Below, piece by piece: positions 53,297-62,412 of a stretch of DNA of 64,000 nt (positions are counted from its first letter, which is position 1; each line of letters starts with the position of its first letter). A program made the position numbers and the translations under genes. The notes beneath the pieces were generated by a model. The model was not told where the DNA came from. It saw nothing but the letters and a program-made list of their open reading frames with translations, and made no database searches. Origin of the DNA: Algoriphagus iocasae (lineage in GTDB: Bacteria > Bacteroidota > Bacteroidia > Cytophagales > Cyclobacteriaceae); NCBI RefSeq assembly GCF_014206875.1, contig NZ_JACIJO010000005.1, positions 62,001 through 126,000 on the forward strand, read 5' to 3'.

Positions 53297-54660
53297 TTGT
53301 TTTGAAGAAAAGAAATCACCTCTTCAATTTTTAAAATCTCCTGATTTCCTGTTTCTAAGTTTTTTAAAGCAAGACTTTCAGTTTGAATTTCATTATCTCC
53401 ACAAATCCCAACAAATGGGATACCTTTTTTAGAGGCGAAGTCCAATTGCTTTTTCACTTTTGTAACATCTGGAAATATTTCAGCTTTGATTCCAGCTTTT
53501 CTAAGTTTCGTCAGAATTGACAAAGCATAATCAAAACCTTTCTGATCAAAATGTGTCAATAAGATTTTGGTTCCTTTTAAGCTTTCCTCAGGAAATAAAT
53601 TCAATTCATCTAGCACATCGTATAGCCTGTCCACTCCAAAAGAGAATCCAACTCCAGAAACCCCAGAAAGACCAAATACTCCTGTTAAGTTATCATAACG
53701 GCCTCCACCGCTGACAGAACCAATAGAAACATGATTTACTTTCACCTCAAAAATCGCCCCTGTATAATAGGAAAGCCCTCTCGCGAGCATGACATCAAAG
53801 TCAACAAAATCTAAGTTCTCTCCCATTTGACCAAGGATAGTCAACATCTCTTCAAACTCTTCCACGCCCTTCAGACCTATTTCACTTCCTGCCAAGAACT
53901 CTTTTAGAAATTCGATCTTCCCTTTATAATCAGTATTTAAGCTTACCAACGGAGCTAACTTCTCTACAGACTCTGCAGAAAAATCACGCTCTGTCAGTTC
54001 TTCTTTCACTTTTTCCCAGCCGATTTTATCCAATTTATCAATTGCGACACAAAGCGGCCCTTCTTTTCCTGCAGCACCTATTGCTTCCGATATTCCGGTC
54101 AAAATCTTTCTATTGTTGACTTTGATCGAATAATCCTTCAAGCCAAGCTTCGAAAAAACATCCCGGATCATCAAGATAATTTCTGCTTCACAAACCAGGC
54201 TTTCTGTACCGACCACATCGGCATCGCACTGATAAAATTCACGATAACGTCCTTTTTGTGGTCTATCAGCTCGCCATACCGGCTGGATTTGGAATCTTTT
54301 AAAAGGAAAAGTCAATTCATTTCTATTCATCACCACGAAGCGGGCAAATGGAACCGTCAAGTCATATCGTAATCCTTTTTCAGAAACTTTTGGCAGCGTA
54401 GCATTTGCTCCTGCAGACAAATCCTCTGGACTGACTTTCTTTAGAAAATCCCCGCTATTCAATATTTTAAAAAGTAACTGATCTCCCTCATCCCCATATT
54501 TCCCAGTCAATGTATTGAGGTTTTCCATCGCAGGAGTCTCAATTTGCTGATAGCCAAATAACTGAAAAGTATCTTTAATCGTGTTTAGAATAAAATTTCT
54601 TCGAGCCATTTGTAGCGGCCCAAAATCTCTTGTTCCTTTTGGAAGACCAGGTTTTTGCAT
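53293..54660 (-). CDS. hisS: Histidyl-tRNA synthetase
   Basis: HisS charges tRNA-His. The 455-residue class II synthetase has motif 1 near FGYQQIETPAMENLNTLTG, motif 2 PVWRADRPQKGRYREFYQCD, the histidine-A loops ARGLSYYTGAIFEV and SGGGRYDNL, then motif 3 GVGFSFGVDRL, and the anticodon-binding domain at about 355-450. ATG at 54660 gives the family start MQKPGLPKGTRDFGP. Confidence 0.97.
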   Translation of the reverse strand: MQKPGLPKGTRDFGPLQMARRNFILNTIKDTFQLFGYQQIETPAMENLNTLTGKYGDEGDQLLFKILNSGDFLKKVSPEDLSAGANATLPKVSEKGLRYDLTVPFARFVVMNRNELTFPFKRFQIQPVWRADRPQKGRYREFYQCDADVVGTESLVCEAEIILMIRDVFSKLGLKDYSIKVNNRKILTGISEAIGAAGKEGPLCVAIDKLDKIGWEKVKEELTERDFSAESVEKLAPLVSLNTDYKGKIEFLKEFLAGSEIGLKGVEEFEEMLTILGQMGENLDFVDFDVMLARGLSYYTGAIFEVKVNHVSIGSVSGGGRYDNLTGVFGLSGVSGVGFSFGVDRLYDVLDELNLFPEESLKGTKILLTHFDQKGFDYALSILTKLRKAGIKAEIFPDVTKVKKQLDFASKKGIPFVGICGDNEIQTESLALKNLETGNQEILKIEEVISFLQNN

Positions 54661-54823
54661 GCTTAATCAGGTGATTTGAGCCTCAAATTTATTCAAAAAT
54701 TGCTAAAGAGCCCTTTAATATGGAATCAATTCGAATTTATTTATTCATAAGTCTAGGCTAACAAGATTTGTTTTCTTAATTTTGCGCTTCGTTTCGAAAC
54801 AAAAACATTAAACATATACGGCC

Positions 54824-54967
54824 ATGGCAGTTACTACTTTAAAAAGAAAGTTGAAGAGAAAAAGACTAAGTCAGACTACTCGCGTGATTAAAATCAAGCA
54901 ACTGAGCGCAAAGCCAGTGATTAAGAACGTGGACGTAGAAGAATTGAAAAAGTCTTTCAACAAATAA
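54824..54967 (+). CDS. Small very basic protein (47 residues), unknown function
   Basis: The frame encodes MAVTTLKRKLKRKRLSQTTR and 27 more residues, with 14 Lys/Arg in the first 30 and an acidic/helical end (VDVEELKKSFNK). It is too short for most gene callers, but it has a -7 box TAATTTTG (54777-54784), a 39-base leader and a strong terminator 21 bases after the stop. This structure, unlike the longer antisense frame, supports a real gene. Such a basic peptide may bind RNA or ribosomes (inference). Confidence 0.78.
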   Translation: MAVTTLKRKLKRKRLSQTTRVIKIKQLSAKPVIKNVDVEELKKSFNK

Positions 54968-54988
54968 TTATCCTCGTTATACAGGGAA

Positions 54989-55020
54989 AAAGGCGATCTA
55001 ACGATCGCCTTTTTTATTTT
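54989..55020. terminator. Terminator after the 47-residue gene
   Basis: A 10-bp perfect stem (54989-54998 with 55003-55012), TAAC loop, and T-rich tail; may also serve the convergent gene. Confidence 0.93.
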
Positions 55021-55517
55021 CCTCTCTTCCCTAATTCCACCACTCTGAGATTTTTTACCTGGCCTTGATCCAGATCGAATAGCAAAAGCGTCCGCATGAT
55101 ATGGAATCCTTGTTGTCCGATAGCTCCTGGGTTCATATATAGCGTTTTTAATTCGGGATCGTACTCTACTTTGCAGATATGAGAATGACCACAAATGAAT
55201 ACCTGAGGTTTAACTTCCTTAATTTTTGATTTGACTCCTTTGGCATAGCGTGGCGGTTTTCCCCCAATATGGGTCATCAGCACTTTTACTTCGTCAACTT
55301 CCCACTCTAGCCATTCAGGATATTTATTTTGGGCATTTAAATCATCGATATTCCCAAAAACCGCTCTGATCACCTTTCCTGAAGGGAGATTCTCCATTAC
55401 TTTTTCGTCCCCTATATCTCCAGCATGCCATATTTCATCCACATCCTGCAAATAGGTAAGGGTTTTGTGATCAATGTAACTATGAGAATCAGAAATGAGA
55501 GCGACCTTAGTAGGCAT
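55014..55517 (-). CDS. YfcE/MJ0936-type metallophosphoesterase
   Basis: The 167-residue protein has the metallophosphoesterase motifs LISDSHSY, WHAGDIGDE, FGNIDD, MTHIG and FICGHSHICKV, matching the small calcineurin-like phosphodiesterases. In vitro these act on generic phosphodiesters; the natural substrate here is unknown. The C-terminus has NPGAIGQQG, typical of the subfamily. Confidence 0.93.
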   Translation of the reverse strand: MPTKVALISDSHSYIDHKTLTYLQDVDEIWHAGDIGDEKVMENLPSGKVIRAVFGNIDDLNAQNKYPEWLEWEVDEVKVLMTHIGGKPPRYAKGVKSKIKEVKPQVFICGHSHICKVEYDPELKTLYMNPGAIGQQGFHIMRTLLLFDLDQGQVKNLRVVELGKRGK

Positions 55518-55583
55518 TTATATTTAAAGAAGTTAAATTTCTTTCAAGTTGGTCTTCAAAAGTTTCATCTCAAACAAATTCTC

Positions 55584-55985
55584 ATGAAAACTCAAATTAA
55601 AATCGGTCTTTCTATTTTCTCTTTTTTTTGGATTATGGCATGTTCCAGCCAAACGAATGATTCAAGCATCTCTTCTGTTTCTCCTGATGAATTGGAACAA
55701 GTAATCTCTGACAATGATAATCTTGTGATTCTCGATGTGAGAACGCCCGAAGAGTATTCAGAAGGACATATCAAGGATGCGGTTTTAATTGATTTTATGG
55801 GAGAGGATTTTCAAAAGCAAATTGAAAACTTAGATAAAAGCAAAACTTACGCAGTGTATTGTAAAGCAGGTGGAAGGCAGCAAAAAGCCAGTGTAGAAAT
55901 GGAAGCTTTGGGCTTCGGGAAAATCTTATTATTGGATGGCGGCATGACCAGCTGGACTGCAGAAGGTAAACCAGTAGAAAAATGA
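55584..55985 (+). CDS. Rhodanese-domain lipoprotein
   Basis: The 133-residue precursor has lipobox Cys20 (WIMAC) and one rhodanese domain from about 33: VILDVRTPEEYSEGHIKDAV and the active-site loop VYCKAGGRQ with Cys93, then LLDGGMTSW. Such single-domain enzymes move sulfane sulfur; an exported version probably handles periplasmic thiol or sulfur chemistry. The frame is open upstream to 55425, but 55584 gives the signal peptide. The stop overlaps the next gene by 4 bases. Confidence 0.93.
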   Translation: MKTQIKIGLSIFSFFWIMACSSQTNDSSISSVSPDELEQVISDNDNLVILDVRTPEEYSEGHIKDAVLIDFMGEDFQKQIENLDKSKTYAVYCKAGGRQQKASVEMEALGFGKILLLDGGMTSWTAEGKPVEK

Positions 55986-57352
55986 ATCAGATAAAATCAG
56001 TAAACCCTTTTACAGGTGAAATTTTAAAAACATACACCCCTTTAAGCGAGGCTGAAATAAAAGAGAAATTAAAAGCCTCCAGCAAAGCATTTGACAAATG
56101 GAAGAAACAGTCTTTTAAAGACCGCTCAGTTCTCATGCGTAAGGCAGGCGAGCAATTAAGAGCAGAAAAGAATAAATACGCCAAAATCATTTCTTTGGAA
56201 ATGGGCAAAGTAATCAAAGAGTCATTAGCTGAAATCGAAAAATGCGCATGGGTTTGTGATTATTATGCGGAGCGAGCAGAAAATTTCTTGGCCGATGAAC
56301 CAATAGAGCTGCCAGATGGTAAAAAAGCTAAAATCAGTCACGAACCTATCGGAACAGTTTTGGCAGTGATGCCATGGAATTTCCCATTTTGGCAGGTTTT
56401 CAGATTTGCTGCCCCTACTTTAATGGCGGGTAACACTGGCTTATTAAAACACGCATCAAATGTCCCACAGTGCTCTTTAGCAATTGAGGAAGTTTTCACC
56501 AAGGCAGGTTTTCCTGAGGGAGTTTTTCAAAGTTTATTGATTGAAACAAAAAGCACCAACACCATAATTTCAGACCCAATAGTTAAAGCAATCACTTTGA
56601 CAGGAAGTGAGAAAGCCGGAGCTTCCGTAGCCTCTGAAGCTGCAAAAAATATTAAGAAGTCTGTACTGGAACTAGGGGGAAGTGACCCTTTCATCGTTTT
56701 GAAAGATGCTGACATCAAATCTGCTGCAGAAACTGCCGTCAAAGCTAGAATGATCAACTTTGGCCAAAGTTGTATTGCAGCCAAGAGGTTTATTATCGAG
56801 GAAGCTGTTTACGGTGAGTTCGTCAATCTGTTTCAAGAAAATCTCAATCAATTAAAATCAGGAGATCCATTAGATGAAAATTCTGATTTTGCCTGCATGG
56901 CACGAGCTGATCTAGCAAGCGAATTATATGAGCAGGTAGAAAAGAGTAAAAAGGCTGGCGCAAAAATTATTCAAGGAGGAGAAAAACCTTCCAAAGATTC
57001 TGCAGAATTCAAACCAACTATCATTACGGAAATCCCCAAAGATTCACCTGCCTACTCAGAGGAATTATTTGGACCAGTAGCAACCATTTTTTCAGTAAAA
57101 GATGAAGAGGAAGCCATTCAACTCGCCAATGATTCTGAATTTGGATTAGGAAGCTCATTATGGACTTCGGATCTTAAAAAAGGAGAAGAGTTGGCTGCAA
57201 AAATCGAAAGCGGCGCAGTCTTTTTAAATGCCATGGTCGCATCAAATCCACACCTCCCATTTGGAGGAATAAAAAAGTCAGGATTTGGCCGGGAACTAGG
57301 CAAATATGGGATTTTGGAATTTGTAAACACCAAAACTGTGTTTTTGGGTTAA
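55982..57352 (+). CDS. gabD: NAD(P)-dependent succinate-semialdehyde dehydrogenase
   Basis: The 456-residue aldehyde dehydrogenase has PWNFPFWQ (about 131-138), general base Glu230 in LELGGSDPF, catalytic Cys264 in FGQSCIAAKRF, and the C-terminal LPFGGIKKSGFGRELG. Its motifs and short length fit the SSADH subgroup that oxidises succinate semialdehyde from GABA to succinate. Overlap with the rhodanese gene suggests co-translation. Substrate within the ALDH superfamily is the main uncertainty. Confidence 0.9.
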   Translation: MNQIKSVNPFTGEILKTYTPLSEAEIKEKLKASSKAFDKWKKQSFKDRSVLMRKAGEQLRAEKNKYAKIISLEMGKVIKESLAEIEKCAWVCDYYAERAENFLADEPIELPDGKKAKISHEPIGTVLAVMPWNFPFWQVFRFAAPTLMAGNTGLLKHASNVPQCSLAIEEVFTKAGFPEGVFQSLLIETKSTNTIISDPIVKAITLTGSEKAGASVASEAAKNIKKSVLELGGSDPFIVLKDADIKSAAETAVKARMINFGQSCIAAKRFIIEEAVYGEFVNLFQENLNQLKSGDPLDENSDFACMARADLASELYEQVEKSKKAGAKIIQGGEKPSKDSAEFKPTIITEIPKDSPAYSEELFGPVATIFSVKDEEEAIQLANDSEFGLGSSLWTSDLKKGEELAAKIESGAVFLNAMVASNPHLPFGGIKKSGFGRELGKYGILEFVNTKTVFLG

Positions 57353-57434
57353 ATAAGGAGATTAATCAGGGGGTGTATTTTTGCAATTGCCCAATTCCTT
57401 TCTATTTTTACGATCCAAATTTTGTCTTAAACTA

Positions 57435-58412
57435 ATGAGAGAATTACAGTTTCGTGAAGCCCTGAGAGAGGCCTTGTCTGAAGAAATGAGACGTGACAAA
57501 AGCGTTTTTTTGATGGGCGAAGAAGTAGCTGAATATAATGGTGCTTATAAAGTATCACAAGGAATGCTGGATGAGTTTGGTCCAGAGCGAGTTTACGATA
57601 CTCCAATTGCTGAACTTGGCTTTGCCGGTTTAGGTGTTGGTGCTGCTATGAATGGTCTAAAACCGATCATTGAGTTCATGACCTTCAACTTTTCTTTGGT
57701 AGCGATTGATCAAATTATCAACTCTGCGGCTAAAATGTATGCGATGACAGGTGGAGCTTATAGTGTTCCAATTGTTTTTCGTGGCCCTACTGGAAACGCA
57801 GGTCAATTAGGAGCAACTCACTCTTCCAATTTTGAAAACTGGTTTGCTAATACTCCAGGTTTGAAAGTGATCGTTCCTTCTAATCCTTATGATGCAAAAG
57901 GACTATTAAAATCCGCCATTCGTGACCCAGATCCAGTGATTTTCATGGAATCAGAAGTGATGTATGGTGATAAAGGTGAGGTTCCTGAAGGTGAATACCT
58001 GCTTCCTATCGGAGTAGCTGATGTGAAAAGAAAAGGAAAAGATGTCACAGTTATCTCATTTGGTAAAATGATGAAAGTGGCTCTTCAGGCAGCAGAAGAA
58101 ATGGCTAAGGAAGGCATCGACTGTGAAGTAATTGACTTGAGAACTGTTAGACCAATTGATTACGCTACTTGTGTGGAATCGGTAAAGAAAACAAATCGAG
58201 TTGTTATTGTTGAAGAAGCTAATCCTTTAGCTGGAATCTCTTCTGAATTGACTTATCACTTCCAGAGATATGCATTTGATTTCCTTGACTCTCCTGTAAT
58301 CAGAGTTAACTCTATGGATATTCCTTTGAGTTATTCTCCAACTTACATCGACGTAACGATTCCAAATGTGAAGAGAACAGTAGATGCTATTAAAAAAGTG
58401 AGCTATAAATAA
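57435..58412 (+). CDS. pdhB: Pyruvate dehydrogenase E1 component, beta subunit
   Basis: The 325-residue protein begins MRELQFREALREALSEEMRR and has MGEEVAEYNGAYKVSQGMLD, DTPIAELGFAGLGVGAAMNG, FRGPTGNAGQLGATHS and PSNPYDAKGLLKSAIRD, all typical of E1-beta. With E1-alpha it decarboxylates pyruvate on TPP. The longer frame from 57381 lacks family similarity; 57435 is the natural start. A -7 box TATTTTTG lies at 57376-57383. No E1-alpha is adjacent, so the alpha gene is elsewhere; a branched-chain 2-oxoacid E1-beta is a lesser alternative. Confidence 0.93.
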   Translation: MRELQFREALREALSEEMRRDKSVFLMGEEVAEYNGAYKVSQGMLDEFGPERVYDTPIAELGFAGLGVGAAMNGLKPIIEFMTFNFSLVAIDQIINSAAKMYAMTGGAYSVPIVFRGPTGNAGQLGATHSSNFENWFANTPGLKVIVPSNPYDAKGLLKSAIRDPDPVIFMESEVMYGDKGEVPEGEYLLPIGVADVKRKGKDVTVISFGKMMKVALQAAEEMAKEGIDCEVIDLRTVRPIDYATCVESVKKTNRVVIVEEANPLAGISSELTYHFQRYAFDFLDSPVIRVNSMDIPLSYSPTYIDVTIPNVKRTVDAIKKVSYK

Positions 58413-58430
58413 GCTGATATAAACCAAAAA

Positions 58431-58462
58431 AAAACCGGCCTCAAAAAGGCCGGTTTTTTTTA
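58431..58462 (+). terminator. Terminator after pdhB
   Basis: AAAACCGGCC (58431-58440), 7-nt loop, GGCCGGTTTT (58448-58457), then T; perfect 10-bp stem. Confidence 0.94.
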
Positions 58463-58563
58463 TTACTATTACCCAATCTATCTATAATAGTTCTTTTGAG
58501 GTCTACTCAATTTTTTATTCAAAAGACTGGAGCCTTCTAAGTAAAGGCTCCAATATTGATTTC

Positions 58564-61080
58564 TTATTTGTTGTTATTGATTCCACCAGTAGCACCACCT
58601 TGGTTCATGTCACCACCGTCGCCACCACTCTTCAAATCATCGTTATTCACAGATTTCTTTCTTCTCTGTCTTTGATCCATGCTTAGCTTACCGATTCTGT
58701 AGCTAAAGTTGATTTTGAAGTTCATGTTTCTCATTACGTTTGTACTGTTCTGTACAATTGTAGGAGTGACAATTTCATTTCTCATTTTAAATTCTTTGGT
58801 CAAGAAGTTATCTGCACCGAATCCGATGCTACCTCTTTTCTCATTGAATTGCTTATTGATTCCCAATCCATACATGTAAAAACCACCTGATGTACCTTGC
58901 AATTGCACTCTGCTACCTCTAGCGAAAGTAAACAACTGGATCTGCCAATCTTTAGGAAGTGAATAGTTACCAAACATTCTACCACTCACTACAAAACCTT
59001 CGTTGGAAGTTCCCAATCCATTGTTCAACATTGAATAATATGTTTCAACGCTACCGTTTAAAGAGAACTTGCTGCTGATATTGATATTGGTAAAAATGCT
59101 ACCACCGACTGCTTTCTCTTCACCGATGTTTTCGAATGTAGTGAAGATTACTCCATCATCTTGAACAGTTCTAACTGACTGGATAGAACCTGTAGTATTT
59201 CTAAAGAAAGTAGTGAAATTCAACATTGTTTCTTTGAAATAAGTACTGTATCCCAACTCGTAGTTATCTGTGTATTCTGGATCCAATACTGGGTTACCCT
59301 GAGAAATCTGAGTAGGGTTAGAAGCATCCAAGTTAGGGTTCAAGAATCTTAGAGATGGTCTTGAAATTCTTCTGTTATAAGCAGCCTTGATCAAGTTTCC
59401 GTTTCCTAGTTTTCTACTCAAGTTCAAGCTAGGAACCAAAGTACCATAAGATGGAATTTCAGCAGCAGACTCAGTTCTGAAATCAGCATTGATCGTAGTG
59501 TATTCATATCTCAATCCTGGCTTCAAAGTATAATTCTTGAATAAGGTCGTAGTATATGAAACATAACCTGCTGTTACATTCTGGTCGTAATTGAATGCAT
59601 TTGTCAAATTAGGATTGTCGCTTTCTACATAATCTCCGTTTGCACCATCAGCTTGGAAATACGCGAAATCAGACTTTGCTTTTCTTAGGATGTTCTTAGC
59701 ACCATATTCCAAAATTGATTTTCCTTCTTTACCAAGTGGCTCAACGAAATCCAGTTGGATTGTAAACTCCTCGTTTTTGCTTGGGTTATCATTTTTCAAT
59801 CTTGAATCGATCGTTGCGAAATCTTCATTGAATAAGGTATTGACAAATGAATTCTCTCTGTTATCTCTAGAGTACAAAGTCAACAAACTGATCTCTTTTC
59901 CTTTCTTCTCGAAAGTTCTAGTATAGTTTAAGCTTACATCAACTGAATTAGAATTATCTACAGTATTAGTCTCTCTCAAAGCACTTCTCACTAGCTCACC
60001 GTCAAGGTAATTTTGAGTCAAGAAATTGTCCTGCTGATTTTTTGAGTTTCTAATACCAAAGTTTACTGCACCAGTCAAGAAGTTATATTTATCGATTTCG
60101 TAATCAACACCGAAGTTATATCTACCAAACAATTGATTTCTTTTGGTATCTGCTGACTGAACGATTTTTGACATTGAGTTATCAGGATTTGTCACCAATT
60201 GAGTATTATCAAACCCTCCTGTGATATTGTATCCAGCTCTACCGAAGCCACCAAGTGTAAATCCGAATTTACCTTTTCTAGCACTTGCATTCACCCCGAA
60301 ATCAGAACCTCTCAAACCTGTTCCAGTACGGATGTTTGCAGACATACCTTGAAGGTTATTCTTTTTAGTCACGATGTTAATTACACCAGAAGTACCTTCT
60401 GCATCAAATCTTGCTGATGGAGAAGTAATTACTTCTACCGCTTTGATTTCGTCCGCAGGAATTTGTTTCAAAGCGTCTGTGATACTACTTGCTGCAATTG
60501 CAGAAGGTCTGTTATCAATCAATACTGTGATATTGCTACTTCCTCTCATGGACACATTACCATCCAAATCCACAGAAAGCATTGGCACTCTTCTCAAAAC
60601 ATCTGTACCATCACCACCAGCTGTTGTCTTATCATTTTCAGCCTTATAGATAGTTCTATCTACACGCTCTTCGATAAGTTCACGCTGACCTTGTACAGTT
60701 ACTTCTTCCAAAGCAACACCTTCATCAGCCATTAAAATATCTCCAAGGTCCACATCTCCATTTGGAGAAGTAACCTTAATATTTTCTACAGATTTTGTTT
60801 CAAAACCAAGGAAGCTGATTTTAAGAGTATACTCTCCAGGTTCCATGCCAGTGATAAAAAACTTACCATCACCATCAGCTACGCCTCCAGCGACATTCTC
60901 CTCGGAACCTGCCTTATATAAAGCTGCGGTTGCGTAAGAAACAGGCTCTCCTGTATTTTGATCCTTTGCTACACCTATAATTCTAGCTGGGGAATTCTTG
61001 GCAGAACCCGCCGTTTGCGAAAAAACGCTTACCGAAGTAAGAAGGCTAAAAAACAAGGTTAAGTACAATAATTTCTTCAT
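58564..61080 (-). CDS. TonB-dependent receptor-like outer-membrane barrel protein
   Basis: The 838-residue precursor has a signal peptide (MKKLLYLTLFFSLLTSVSVF), a carboxypeptidase-regulatory-like domain at about 32-118 (IIGVAKDQNTGEPVSYATAA), a plug (VLRRVPMLSVDLDGNVSMRG, ITVLIDNRPSA, AVEVITSPSARFDAEGTSGV) and a long barrel. A charged, Asn/Gly-rich tail (NNDDLKSGGDGGDMNQGG) ends it. This is the 'outer membrane beta-barrel' group of TonB-linked proteins. Ligand unknown. It is divergent from the LytS/LytTR genes. Confidence 0.92.
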   Translation of the reverse strand: MKKLLYLTLFFSLLTSVSVFSQTAGSAKNSPARIIGVAKDQNTGEPVSYATAALYKAGSEENVAGGVADGDGKFFITGMEPGEYTLKISFLGFETKSVENIKVTSPNGDVDLGDILMADEGVALEEVTVQGQRELIEERVDRTIYKAENDKTTAGGDGTDVLRRVPMLSVDLDGNVSMRGSSNITVLIDNRPSAIAASSITDALKQIPADEIKAVEVITSPSARFDAEGTSGVINIVTKKNNLQGMSANIRTGTGLRGSDFGVNASARKGKFGFTLGGFGRAGYNITGGFDNTQLVTNPDNSMSKIVQSADTKRNQLFGRYNFGVDYEIDKYNFLTGAVNFGIRNSKNQQDNFLTQNYLDGELVRSALRETNTVDNSNSVDVSLNYTRTFEKKGKEISLLTLYSRDNRENSFVNTLFNEDFATIDSRLKNDNPSKNEEFTIQLDFVEPLGKEGKSILEYGAKNILRKAKSDFAYFQADGANGDYVESDNPNLTNAFNYDQNVTAGYVSYTTTLFKNYTLKPGLRYEYTTINADFRTESAAEIPSYGTLVPSLNLSRKLGNGNLIKAAYNRRISRPSLRFLNPNLDASNPTQISQGNPVLDPEYTDNYELGYSTYFKETMLNFTTFFRNTTGSIQSVRTVQDDGVIFTTFENIGEEKAVGGSIFTNINISSKFSLNGSVETYYSMLNNGLGTSNEGFVVSGRMFGNYSLPKDWQIQLFTFARGSRVQLQGTSGGFYMYGLGINKQFNEKRGSIGFGADNFLTKEFKMRNEIVTPTIVQNSTNVMRNMNFKINFSYRIGKLSMDQRQRRKKSVNNDDLKSGGDGGDMNQGGATGGINNNK

Positions 61081-61139
61081 GATAGTTTTTTGCTGAGTTG
61101 CTTTACACAGTTATGTACCACAAAACAACAGAGTATGTT

Positions 61140-61158
61140 TTACACTTAAGTGGTGTAA
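61140..61158. repeat. Inverted repeat in the receptor/LytS divergent region
   Basis: TTACAC (61140-61145) and GTGTAA (61153-61158) are inverted arms; within them CACTTAAGTG (61143-61152) is itself a perfect 10-bp palindrome. A related TTTACAC occurs at 61102-61108. Confidence 0.6.
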
Positions 61159-61174
61159 TAGACGGCAAGGCCTG

Positions 61175-61188
61175 TTTTGTCGACAAAA
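61175..61188. repeat. 14-bp perfect palindrome in the receptor/LytS divergent region
   Basis: TTTTGTCGACAAAA equals its reverse complement, 94 bases upstream of the receptor start and 132 upstream of the preferred kinase start. Symmetry suits binding of a dimeric regulator. Confidence 0.6.
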
Positions 61189-61320
61189 GCATCAAATCAG
61201 AGGATAAAACTGATAGAATAACCGATAAACAGGTTTATCCACTCAAAAGCAGGTTTTGGAGGTGTAATGCTACTATTGGCAGATTTTATTTTAGCTTTCA
61301 GGCTACTTTTCTTTAGTTTG

Positions 61321-62412
61321 ATGAAGAAAATAAGGTCTATGCTCCCATTTAGCTCAAAGAAACGCGTTTCGATTTTAGTCCACATTCTCGGCTGGTCTAT
61401 GCTCAGCACGGTATTGCTTTTACTTTCGCCTTTGGGTTGGAGAATCGACATACCGGATGAATACTGGATTAAACAGACATTCTTAGCACTACTCTTAGTA
61501 GTGACTTTCTACATGAATATGCTCGTGATTGTCCCTAAGATATTGTTGAAAGGAAAGCCCATTCTTTATATCACAATCATCATTATCGCAGCAGTCTGTT
61601 TTATAGGTGTGCTCATATATTTCGAAGAGCTCATTGGTTTGCCAGAGCTGATGTACAAAGCTTTTAATCCTGACAAAATCTATAAGCCAGGGCCAAGACG
61701 TATTTCCGGAGATGTATTCAACTCCCTTTTATTCCTTCTTTCAATTGGTATCAGTACTTCTGTAGCTTCAGTACAGAAGTGGCAAAAGGATGAAGCTCTG
61801 AGAAGAGAGATGGAAAAGCAGCGAATCAACACGGAGCTTTCTTATCTCAAAGCTCAAATCAACCCGCACTTCTTTTTCAATACACTGAATAACATCTATT
61901 CATTGACCAATTTGGATGTCAAAAAAGCTCAGGAAGCACTATTGAAACTATCTAGAATGATGAGATACGTGCTTTATGAAAACCAGAAAGATGAGACTCT
62001 ATTAAAGAAAGAAGTGAACTTCATCCAGGATTACATCGAGTTGATGAAAATGAGATTGACCGGAAACGTCAAATTGAATATCTCCATCGATGAACCGAAA
62101 GAAAATCTTGTGGTGGCACCGATGTTATTACTTCCATTTCTAGAAAACTCCTTCAAACATGGAGTAAGCAGTCAAAAGGAATGTGAGATCAAAATCAAAC
62201 TGGAAGTAATGGGAGATACGCTCTTCTTTGAGACCAGAAATCATATTTTCCCTGTTCATTCCGACAGCCCTGAAGCCAAGGAAAATGGCATCGGAATGGT
62301 AAACACTCAGCGTAGACTATCTCTGCTATACCCAGAAAAGCATCGATTAAAGTTTGGAAAAGACGAGGCTAATAATGAGTATTGGGTAAATCTCACCATC
62401 AATCTAGCATGA
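61321..62412 (+). CDS. LytS/YehU-type sensor histidine kinase
   Basis: The 363-residue protein has four hydrophobic segments in the first 150 residues (LVHILGWSMLSTVLLLL, FLALLLVVTFYMNMLVIV, LYITIIIIAAVCFIGVLIYF and SLLFLLSIGISTSVA) and the His_kinase domain from about 165. It has LKAQINPHFFFNTLNNIYSL with His183 as phosphorylation site, and the ATPase N-box PFLENSFKHG and G-box ENGIGMVNTQRRL. The frame begins at 61267; 61321 gives a conventional start. It overlaps the regulator by 4 bases. The signal is unknown. Confidence 0.92.
   Translation: MKKIRSMLPFSSKKRVSILVHILGWSMLSTVLLLLSPLGWRIDIPDEYWIKQTFLALLLVVTFYMNMLVIVPKILLKGKPILYITIIIIAAVCFIGVLIYFEELIGLPELMYKAFNPDKIYKPGPRRISGDVFNSLLFLLSIGISTSVASVQKWQKDEALRREMEKQRINTELSYLKAQINPHFFFNTLNNIYSLTNLDVKKAQEALLKLSRMMRYVLYENQKDETLLKKEVNFIQDYIELMKMRLTGNVKLNISIDEPKENLVVAPMLLLPFLENSFKHGVSSQKECEIKIKLEVMGDTLFFETRNHIFPVHSDSPEAKENGIGMVNTQRRLSLLYPEKHRLKFGKDEANNEYWVNLTINLA

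Noticed and set aside
54871-55194. Minus-strand frame of 107 codons
   Set aside because: It overlaps the phosphodiesterase gene in another frame, crosses the terminator at 54989-55020 and has no coherent protein pattern.
61235-61243. DnaA-box-like TTATCCACT
   Set aside because: It is a single site with one mismatch; no cluster or AT-rich unwinding element near it, so it is not evidence of an origin.
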